NCBI GenBank assembly: GCA_905221615.1
Contig: CAJNDT010001322.1
Location: forward strand, 1 to 64,000
Origin: Symbiodinium sp. CCMP2592
Lineage: Eukaryota; Sar; Dinophyceae; Suessiales; Symbiodiniaceae
Length of the DNA: 64,000 nucleotides
Reading direction: 5' to 3'
Both the position numbers and the translations under genes were made by a program. The notes beneath the pieces are model-generated. The model saw only the letters and a list, made by a program, of their open reading frames with translations. It was not told the origin of the DNA and did not search any database. Positions within the stretch are counted from its first letter, which is position 1, and each line of letters opens with the position of its first letter. Of the stretch, positions 46,544 through 54,677 are shown one piece after another.

Positions 46544-46996
46544 GGCACTGGCACGGCTCAAAACAGCTAAACTCGGTAGTGGCACAGCGCTATTGAAAAG
46601 ATGATATTCCGAAACACAGGCTCGTACGAAGGCACGCAGTTTAGGAAGCAGTGTTTCCCAACTGAACGCATATTCATCATTCCATCCTGTATTCCAGTCA
46701 AGACCTAGAAGCCATAGCAATCTTGCATGTGATGTATAAACCCTTCGGCACCGGCACATCTCGGCGCAGCCGCAGTGCACGTTCACTCGGCCCTCTTGAG
46801 CACAGGAACATGTAGGCGCGCTCAAGTTGGTTGTAAGTCTTGCGGCCGGCACGTCTCGGCCACGTAGTCCCATCGGTCACTTACTCGATGGAGGCTGTGA
46901 ACATGCAACAGCGACTCTCCACAAACAGACATTCACTTTGCAGACCACAAGTCGTCTGCCCTGTATTTTCTCAGGCGATGCCTTTCAAGTGCACCT
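46544..46996 (-). other. E3 spacer between recombinase and gag
   Basis: About 450 bp. Its distance keeps YR and gag in the same frame, but at least three stop codons interrupt it, near 46,999, 46,987 and 46,879. It may hold a promoter or an intron for the gag transcript; no motif is recognisable. Confidence 0.4.
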
Positions 46997-49183
46997 TCAC
47001 AAACTCTCTGCAGCCGACTTTCGCTGCATCATAGCGTTAACGGCCTCGGCCAATGCTCCTGGATCGCGGAGCGGCTTTGCCCCTTCACAGGTCTTGCACT
47101 TCCGAAACGACAAAAATTTAGTTTGGGCGACCTCCTTGAAATCGGACGTCACCTTCCGCCCACACGCAAAAACTCCGGTCGAACTGCCTTGTGCGCAAAG
47201 ATGAACGACCTGTGTCCTAACATGTTTGTACATGACATATCCAGGTTCCCAACTTGGCTTGGGACGGGCGACTGCACACGCCATCTCGTCGTTGTCCAAG
47301 TCGGGGTGGTCCCTGCCTGCAACGACTTCGTCCTGCGAGCTACTGCTGTCCGAGGAGGACAGCTCATGGTCAGTGGGTGCTGCAACCTGATCTTCATCAC
47401 TCTTCTCTCCGGCGGATGCTACACCAATGGCTTCAAAAGAACCTTCTGAAGCGAAGCTGGTCAACCCGAGATCAGGCACTTCATCATCAGAGACCTCCAC
47501 CTTCGGAACTTGTGCAGCGGCTCGCACGCGACCCGAGCGCGTAAGGTCCGGGAAGAATGTTCCGTTACGGATTGCAGCCAACATTTCATCGTAGCGCCTG
47601 AGGGCAGGCGCCAAGTAATCTCGGCCATAGGTGTGCAGCAATGTTCCTTCGCCAGTGGCATGGTGTCCAAGTTGTAACCGGGAATACTTATCGAAACCAA
47701 ATTTACAGGCCCAGGTCAGTGTAGTGCTTTTCAAGCTGTGACCTGTGATCCCTTGGGATGGCTGCCCTCCCTTATCAAGAATCTTGCAGAGCCAAGCGCC
47801 AGCTTCGGAGGTGGTCACCGACCTGGACAACCATCCTCCGGTAACGTCCGGAGCGGGCAGCAAAGGCCCCTCAGGCCGACCTACGAACCCCAAACCTACT
47901 GCAGAAGCAACCTTGCTGAATGTAACAGCCCAGCTCACCTTACCTAAGCCGACAGCCGGTGCAACAAGGGGCATGGCAAGACCAATGGCCGCGACGTCCT
48001 TCTCAGTCTTGTGACTGCGAGTGCTGCACTCAAGGAAACCTTGCCCGTGGCTTTGCAAACAATCAAAATCCAAAATCCAATCCTTGACCTTTCTGAGATC
48101 ACTAATGCGACTACGGCTGAACAAACTGAAGATCATGCATCCTGCAGCGTAACGGTCGACTAAATCTTCATCCTCGTCGCTCAAGAAAGCCTCAAGGTAA
48201 AGAACGCTGTCAGTGGTTAGGACAGCGCTCTGCCTCCTCTCTGCTTTCTTCTGTATCTCCAGCGCAACAGCCCCACGAGCCCAAGGACTGAACAACTGCT
48301 TTCCTGAGAAAGGGTTCCTCAGAGATCCGTCACAATCGAAAGGCAAGCCAACGACATGCACTGAGAAATTGACAGCTTCAGTAAAGCTTGTGAAAGATCC
48401 AGGTCGGACCTTAGCTTCCTGTAGTTGCTCGATGTAATCATCGACACGCTTTGAAGTGATAGGCAGGGCACACTCGCCTGGGCAAGCTTTGTGTATCCAC
48501 ACAACGAACTTCTGCATTGCACTCCCACGCTTTGCGACGGTACTGGATGCTTTCTTCCCGAAGAGTTCACGAAGGCACTTCATGGCATCAGCTCCGTTTT
48601 TGCGGCTAATCCGCGATCCTATCGCAGAACAGCTGGAGTCCTCCATGATCACGAATAGCCACATTTCTAAAGCTCTGGTCCATTTGACTTCTTCAAGCGC
48701 AGCGTCAGTTTCCACAAGGTTGAAATTGACAACATCTCGAAAGCAGGCTCCCAGGGTAACGCTTGCTCTGGCCTTCTTGGCACGATGCGCACAGTCGCGC
48801 GAAGAGGATGCCTCTTCAACAGATTCCCTGACAGGAAAAGGCACCGCCTGCGGTAAGATGGCATCACTGGCTTTGGGAAGCACGCTTGCACGAGAACCAA
48901 AAACCAACTCAAGTCCCGGAAGTTCCCAAGGAAGCTTCGTGTCAATCACGCAACGCCCTAAACCTAACCCTGCGTCTTGTATGGCAACTGACATCCGCAA
49001 GGAAGCCTCATGAGAGAGCTTCTCCACACTAGCCTCCTGGACATCATCTTCCAGAAGATCAATGTCTTCCGGGAGGGCCATGCTAGTGGCCTCAGTTTCC
49101 TCCTGACAAGACTTGTCACACAGCTCCATCAGTCTAGTGCTCGAGATCGACGTCAGTCGTCTCACTCCGATACAAGCCTTCAC
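46997..49183 (-). CDS. E3 tyrosine recombinase with C-terminal Cys motif
   Basis: A 728-codon frame; the listed first codon is GTG and the first ATG is at 49,129 (MELCDKSCQ). Residues ~165-310 resemble a core-binding region (KCLRELFGKKASSTVAKRGS, VNFSVHVVGLP). Catalytic residues: Arg359 in LFSRSRISDLR, Lys392 in RSHKTEKD, His482 and Lys485 in TGHSLKSTTLTW (HxxK instead of HxxR), His507 or His508 in QLGHHATG and Tyr519 in LLHTYGRDYL. After an acidic Ser-rich linker, residues ~660-715 have VVHLC, GVFACGRKVTSDF and FRKCKTCEG, a probable zinc-binding tail also visible in E2. The enzyme would integrate the circular DNA copy. Position before gag differs from E1 and from DIRS order. Confidence 0.85.
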   Translation of the reverse strand: MKACIGVRRLTSISSTRLMELCDKSCQEETEATSMALPEDIDLLEDDVQEASVEKLSHEASLRMSVAIQDAGLGLGRCVIDTKLPWELPGLELVFGSRASVLPKASDAILPQAVPFPVRESVEEASSSRDCAHRAKKARASVTLGACFRDVVNFNLVETDAALEEVKWTRALEMWLFVIMEDSSCSAIGSRISRKNGADAMKCLRELFGKKASSTVAKRGSAMQKFVVWIHKACPGECALPITSKRVDDYIEQLQEAKVRPGSFTSFTEAVNFSVHVVGLPFDCDGSLRNPFSGKQLFSPWARGAVALEIQKKAERRQSAVLTTDSVLYLEAFLSDEDEDLVDRYAAGCMIFSLFSRSRISDLRKVKDWILDFDCLQSHGQGFLECSTRSHKTEKDVAAIGLAMPLVAPAVGLGKVSWAVTFSKVASAVGLGFVGRPEGPLLPAPDVTGGWLSRSVTTSEAGAWLCKILDKGGQPSQGITGHSLKSTTLTWACKFGFDKYSRLQLGHHATGEGTLLHTYGRDYLAPALRRYDEMLAAIRNGTFFPDLTRSGRVRAAAQVPKVEVSDDEVPDLGLTSFASEGSFEAIGVASAGEKSDEDQVAAPTDHELSSSDSSSSQDEVVAGRDHPDLDNDEMACAVARPKPSWEPGYVMYKHVRTQVVHLCAQGSSTGVFACGRKVTSDFKEVAQTKFLSFRKCKTCEGAKPLRDPGALAEAVNAMMQRKSAAESL

Positions 49184-49189
49184 AAGAAG

Positions 49190-49360
49190 CTATGCGATTC
49201 TGCAGAAGGCAGCTGCTAATGGACAGTAGCCGGCACAGACCTCAAGTCTATCCGCTCTGTAAAGCACGTCACTTAGAGCTTCAAGCACACGCTCTTCAAG
49301 GTCATGTAGCAGCTCACGAACTGCTCTCTCGCTCAGTGGCTGAGCCCCGGCACCATCCAT
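49190..49360 (-). CDS. E3 leader ORF, 56 codons
   Basis: Begins at the ATG at 49,360 (MDGAGAQPLSERAVRELLH) and ends at TAG 49,192-49,190. Composition suggests an amphipathic coiled coil (DLEERVLEALSDVLYRA). It lies 13 bp inside repeat A1 and is in the same frame as the recombinase, which follows the TAG directly. It corresponds in place to the 96-codon coiled-coil frame of E2. Confidence 0.5.
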   Translation of the reverse strand: MDGAGAQPLSERAVRELLHDLEERVLEALSDVLYRADRLEVCAGYCPLAAAFCRIA

Positions 49361-49372
49361 GCACTACCCCCA

Positions 49373-49561
49373 GACGAAAAATTCTACAAAACTTTGGGGG
49401 TCCCACCCACCTCTCCCTTGAGCAGAAATGTTTCGTGAGAAACACTCTTAACATAGCTCACATGAGACTGTCACACACATGCCCTAATTTATTTCGAAAG
49501 CGAAATAAATTTGTTTTGCAGGGAAAATAAAAACTCATCCGTGCACGCGCGGAGATAGTTC
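49373..49561 (-). repeat. E3 split repeat A1 (5' terminus)
   Basis: A 189-bp copy of A, with the ATTTATTTCG hairpin at 49,487-49,510. The inferred 5' end is at 49,561. Confidence 0.95.
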
Positions 49562-50191
49562 ATACCGGGCATTTTAAGGCTTTGACCCAACATATACAGA
49601 GGCCCTACGATATCGATATATATATATATATATATTTACATTGCGTGGGGGATTGATCTCGACTTGGTTGCTGCTCTCCCCACCAGAGCTGTAATGAATG
49701 TAGGTGTGGCTGGCTTGCACTCTCCACAGACTGGACCCTGTCTCTCCCTCTTACTTCCACACGTGCAAGCCTATGCAGGCAGAACCGGCGGCCGTTCCTT
49801 TTGCACTCACTGCCGGCGGCGGTTCGTCTGTGCAACGGGATAGCTCTGATTGCTCAGGATAGAAGACACATATAGCACTTAGCTATGGGCATTGACTTGA
49901 GCCAAACGTTGCGTTGGCGGTCACATAGAAAGGTAAAGATGAGGGATGCGTAGCATGCCCCCTAGAGTCGAGGGACGCGTAGCGTGCCCCCTTCTCTTGC
50001 ACTTTACACGGTCTTGCTCACAGCTCTTATAGTGACACCTTAGAACTTGACAAGGCATCGCAGTCCGTTCGCACCCCCCATGAGTTGCGTCTCCGACGCT
50101 GCTCACCCGGAAGATGGCACGATAGGACAACAGAAAATGTTCCGCCGCAACATTGGCATTGAAAATCAGAGCTTTGCATCCCAATTAGAAA
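49562..50191. other. No gene supported between E3 and the satellite block
   Basis: Holds a (TA)n run at about 49,616-49,635, a spliced-leader-like 11-mer on the minus strand at 49,906-49,896 and a two-copy tandem of about 28 bp (GAGGGAYGCGTAGCRTGCCCCC) at about 49,938-49,993. Confidence 0.5.
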
Positions 50192-50318
50192 CGTTGTGAC
50201 ACTCATCTATACGGGGCCCCGAATAGAAGGCATATGGAACGTGACCTATAGGAAGGCTTTTGGGGGGTGTTCGGGCCCCCAAAATTTGTCCCAACTTCAG
50301 GCTGCCACCAGAAGGGTC

Positions 50319-51345
50319 CAAAAGTCATACGCCTTCCTTTCGCTCCGGGATGAAATTTCGGGGCTTCTTCTGGAAACAAACAAACCTTAACTTAAATAAA
50401 CCCCAACATGCAATATCCTAAACTTGGCCTAAACCTCGTAAGAACAAAAACGCCCAGTGTTCACGGTTCCCAACACCCTAAACCGTTACACCCAGAAACC
50501 CCCGAACCCTTGCACACACTCCCCCCCCACGTATGCCTTCCTTTCGCTCCGGGATGAAGTTTCGGGGCTTCTTTTGGAAACAAACCTTAACTTACATAAA
50601 CCCCCACGTGCAATATCCTAAACTTGGCCTAAACCTCGTAAGAACAAAAACGCCCAGTGTTCACGGCCCTAAACCACCAAAGCGTTACACCCAGAAACCC
50701 CCGAACCCTTACACACACACTCCCCCCCAATGCCCACGTATGCCTTCCTTTCGCTCCGGGATGAAGTTTCGGGGCTTCTTCTGGAAACAAACCTTAACTG
50801 ATATAAACCCCCACGTGCAATATCCTAAACTTGGCCTAAAGCTCGTAAGAACAAAAACGCCCAGTGTTCATGGTTCCTAACACCCGAAACCGTTACACCC
50901 AGAAACCCCCGAACCCTTGCACACACTCCCCCCCCACGCCCACGCATGCCTTCATTTCGCTCCGGGATGAAGTTTCGGGGCTTCTTCTGGAAACAAACAA
51001 CCTTAACTCACATAAACCCCCACATGCAATATCCTAAACTTGGCCTAAACCTCGTAAGAACAAAAACGCCCAGTGTTCACGGTTCCCGGCACCCTAAACC
51101 ACCAAAGCGTTACACCCAGAAACCCCCGAACCCTTACACACACAACCCCGCAACGCCCACGTACGCCTTCCTTTCGCTCCGGGATGAAGTTTCGGGGCTT
51201 CTTCTGGAGACAGACAAATCTTAACTTATATAAACCCCAACATGCAATATCCTAAACTTGGCCTAAACCTCGTAAGAACAAAAACGCCCAGTGTTCACGG
51301 TTCCCAACACCCTAAACCACCAAAGCGTTACCCCAGAAACCCCCC
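50319..51345 (+). repeat. Satellite array, left arm (5 units)
   Basis: Units of about 202-217 bp in the plus orientation, each with CGCTCCGGGATGAA (50,342, 50,544, 50,754, 50,959 and 51,175), AAACTTGGCCTAAACCTCGT and CGCCCAGTGTTCACGG. Short open frames recur in each unit only because the repeat recurs. Confidence 0.92.
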
Positions 51346-51760
51346 AGAAACCCAAAACACCCAAACCCAGAAGCCTTGAACAGCAAGGCCTTAATACTCC
51401 TGAACCCTGAACGCAGAAACCCCGAACCCAAAAGCCCTCAACCCAGAAACTGGATACCACCACACCCTGAAAAAGCCCGAAACCCTGCATCCAGAAATCC
51501 TGCACACAGAACCCCCAAAACCAGAAACTCGACACCCCTAAGCAACCTAGACACCCTGAACCTAGAAACCCTAAATCCCGAAATGCAGACCCACCCTTAA
51601 AACCCTTGCGATGGAAGCTTAGAAGAGTTTAGCATGTCCCTGTATATTTCCGCCGAGCAGCTGCGCTCACAGCTTTGCTTTAAATGAGGCGTGGAGGGGT
51701 TTAGGAGTATTAAGGCCTTGCTGTTCAAGGCTTCTGGGTTTGGGTGTTTGGGTTTCTGGG
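51346..51760. repeat. Centre of the giant inverted repeat
   Basis: The complementary sequence of 51,346-51,405 recurs at about 51,700-51,766 (phrase AGAAGCCTTGAACAGCAAGG and its complement), so the arms extend inward. About 295 bp remain as the loop (51,406-51,700), made of AACCC-AGAAACCC-type repeats and an AT-richer core. Confidence 0.75.
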
Positions 51761-54150
51761 GGGTTCCTGGCTGTAACGCTTTGGTGGTTTAGGGTGCCGG
51801 GAACCGTGAACACTGGGCGTTTTTGTTCTTACGAGGTTTAGGCCAAGTTTAGGATATTGCATGTGGGGGTTTATGTGAGTTAAGATTTGTCTGTCTCCAG
51901 AAGAAGCCCCGAAACTTCATCCCGGAGCGAAAGGAAGGCATACGGGGCGTTGCGGGGGAGTGTGTGTAAGGGTTCGGGGGCTTCTGGGTGCAACGCTTTG
52001 GTGGTTTAGGGTATTGGGAACCGTGAACACTGGGCGTTTTTGTTCTTACGAGGTTTAGGCCAAGTTTAGGATATTGCACGCGGGGGTTTATGTAAGTTAA
52101 GGTTTGTTTGTTTCCAGAAGAAGCCTCGAAACTTCATCCCGGAGCGAAAGGAAGGCATACGTGGCGTTGGGGGGGATTGTGTGCGAGGGTTCGGGTGTTT
52201 CTGGGTGCAATGCTTTGGTGGTGTAGGGTATTGGGAACCGTGAACACTGGGCGTTTTTGTTCTTACGAGGTTTAGGCCAAGTTTAGGATATTGCATGTGG
52301 GGGTTTATGTGAATTAAGATTTGTCTGTCTCCAGAAGAAGCCCCGAAACTTCATCCCGGAGCGAAAGGAAGGCATACGGGGCGTTGCGGGGGAGTGTGTG
52401 TAAGGGTTCGGGGGCTTCTGGGTGCAACGCTTTGGTGGTTTAGGGTATTGGGAACCGTGAACACTGGGCGTTTTTGTTCTTACGAGGTTTAGGCCAAGTT
52501 TAGGATATTGCACGCGGGGGTTTATGTAAGTTAAGGTTTGTTTGTTTCCAGAAGAAGCCCCGAAACTTCATCCCGGAGCGAAAGGAAGGCATACGTGGGC
52601 GTTGGGGGGGATTGTGTGCGAGGGTTCGGGTGTTTCTGGGTGCAATGCTTTGGTGGTTTAGGGTATTGGGAACCGTGAACACTGGGCGTTTTTGTTCTTA
52701 CGAGGTTTAGGCCAAGTTTAGGATATTGCACGTGGAGGTTTATATCACTTAAGGTTTGTTTCCAAAAGAAGCCCCGAAACTTCATCCCGGAGCGAAATGA
52801 AGGCATACGTGGGCGTTGGGGGGGAGTGTGTGTAAGGGTTCAGGGGGCTTCTGGGTGCAATGCTTTGGTGGTTTAGGGTATTGGGAACCGTGAACACTGG
52901 GCATTTTTGTTCTCACGAGGTTTAGGCCAAGTTTAGGATATTGCACGAGGCGGTTTATATCAGTTAAGGTTTGTTTCCAAAAGAAGCCCCGAAACTTCAT
53001 CCCGGAGCGAAAGGAAGGCATACGTGGGCGTTGCGGGGGAGTGTGTGTAAGGGTTCGGGGGTTTCTGGGTGTAACGCTTTGGTGGTTTAGGGTGCCGGGA
53101 ACCGTGAACACTGGGCGTTTTTGTTCTTACGAGGTTTAGGCCAAGTTTAGGATATTGCATGTGGGGGTTTATGTGAGTTAAGGTTGTTTGTTTCCAGAAG
53201 ACGCCCCGAAACTTCATCCCGGAGCGAAATGAAGGCATACGTGGGCGTGGGGGGGGAGTGTGTGCAAGGGTTCGGGGGCTTCTGGGTGCAACGCTTTGGT
53301 GGTTTAGGGTATTGGGAACCGTGAACACTGGGCGTTTTTGTTCTTACGAGGTTTAGGCCAAGTTTAGGATATTGCACGCGGGGGTTTATGTAAGTTAAGG
53401 TTTGTTTGTTTCCAGAAGAAGCCTCGAAACTTCATCCCGGAGCGAAAGGAAGGCATACGTGGGCGTTGGGGGGGATTGTGTGCGAGGGTTCGGGTGTTTC
53501 TGGGTGCAATGCTTTGGTGGTGTAGGGTATTGGGAACCGTGAACACTGGGCGTTTTTGTTCTTACGAGGTTTAGGCCAAGTTTAGGATATTGCTTGTGGT
53601 GGTTTATATCAGTTAAGGCCAAAAGAAGCCCCGAAACTTCATCCCGGAGCGAAAGGAAGGCATACGTGGGCGTTGGGGGGGGGGAGTGTGTGTAAGGGTT
53701 CGGGGGCTTCTGGGTGCAATGCTTTGGTGGTTTAAGGTATTAGGGAACCGTGAACACTGGGCGTTTATGTTCTCACGAGGTTTAGGCCAAGTTTAGGACA
53801 TTGCACGTGGCGGTTTATATCAGTTAAGGTTTGTTTCCAAAAGAAGCCCCGAAACTTCATCCCGGAGCGAAAGGAAGGCATACGTGGGCATTGGGGAGGA
53901 GTGTGTGTAAGGGTTCGGGGGTTTCTGGGTGTAACGCTTTGGTGGTTTAGGGTGTTGGGAACCGTGAACACTGGGCGTTTTTGTTCTTACGAGGTTTAGG
54001 CTAAGTTTAGGATATTGCATGTTGGGGTTTATATAGTTCAAGTTCGTCTGTTTCCAGAAGAAGCCCCGAAACTTCATCCCGGACCGAAAGGAAGGCATAC
54101 GTGGGCGCTGTGTGTAAGGGTTCGGGGGTTGTAATGCTTTGGTGGTTTTG
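51761..54150 (-). repeat. Satellite array, right arm (11 units)
   Basis: The same ~216-bp unit in the minus orientation, eleven copies marked by TTCATCCCGGAGCG (51,917, 52,133, 52,350, 52,567, 52,783, 52,996, 53,214, 53,429, 53,638 and 53,854, and a variant at 54,074). Copies at about 51,849-52,079 and 52,283-52,513 are nearly identical, 434 bp apart, so a two-unit higher-order repeat is present. Confidence 0.93.
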
Positions 54151-54677
54151 GGAGATCACCCCCGCTTAGCCTAAGTCACCGCTGGGGGTGGTATCCCCCC
54201 TAAGCACTAGTTTTGGTGAATTAATCTGTTGGGGGCCGTGTTTCAGCAAATCAACAACCATGGGGAGGGAACGACGTTCGATACCTCACGGTGTTATTTT
54301 TGCTTCGCTGTGGGCGGAGCATACTGCCTTGGTTTCGGCACGCTGGAAGCTGGGATCTTTGTGACAGTTATCATCCTCCATTGGGTACGCCGAAAAGTCT
54401 TGATTGGGCTCTAGCAATGTTCAAGTTATGCAGCTGGTGAACGGATGCCACGGGCGCAGGGCTCAGGTTTTGGGTCTTGGGGACCAAAACCGTATGCCTT
54501 CCTATCGCCCCGCATTTCTGGATTAAAGCCTCGCGGAAAGAAAGGCACGCCGGAGTCGTTTTGCATATGCCTTCCTTTCGGGGGCCCCTATACGTCAGTA
54601 ACGATCCCCTGAAATGACAAACGAATCAGGCGTCACCGAAGAAAGAAGCATTCGCGATGGCATTCCATGGGCGAAGC

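Larger units (their letters stand above)
40802..49561 (-). mobile_element. E3: intact-looking YR retrotransposon with MTase-dioxygenase module
   Basis: An 8.76-kb element on the minus strand bounded by split direct repeats: A1 49,373-49,561, B1 41,295-41,475, A2 41,106-41,294, B2 40,802-40,982. Both pairs look identical by eye. Order is a short leader, tyrosine recombinase, gag, then MTase - dioxygenase - RT - RNase H in one frame. All frames are uninterrupted inside their domains and all share one reading frame. This is the copy in the window most likely to be recent or active. It is related to E2 in every protein, but the order of its MTase and dioxygenase modules is reversed. Confidence 0.9.
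50192..54603. mobile_element. Satellite-filled inverted-repeat block with terminal inverted repeats
   Basis: A 4.4-kb block. Its ends match as imperfect inverted repeats of about 40 bp: 50,192-50,235 and the complement of 54,563-54,603 share CGTT, TGAC, TATA, GGGGCCCC and GAAGGCATATG in order. Inside, a ~216-bp satellite unit occurs five times in one orientation and eleven times in the other, around a unique centre. The layout resembles a non-autonomous terminal-inverted-repeat element that carries tandem repeats. No transposase is present. Whether it moves is inference. Confidence 0.55.

Noticed and set aside
41492-49183. GTG and TTG first codons as true starts
   Set aside because: In a eukaryotic genome these are only frame limits. 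ATG positions supported by E2/E3 alignment were used where available.
50533-54098. Series of 60-120 codon frames with repeated phrases such as MPSFRSGMKFRGFFWKQT
   Set aside because: They recur because the ~216-bp satellite recurs in both orientations. Frames break and vary in length between copies, and no longer gene joins them.
50319-54150. CRISPR-like array
   Set aside because: The units are ~216 bp, contiguous and homologous throughout, with no unique spacers. The sequence is eukaryotic.
54158-54198. Hairpin with CACCCCCGC...GCTGGGGGTG as a transcription terminator
   Set aside because: It lies at the edge of the satellite block with no adjacent gene end, and eukaryotic genes do not use such terminators.
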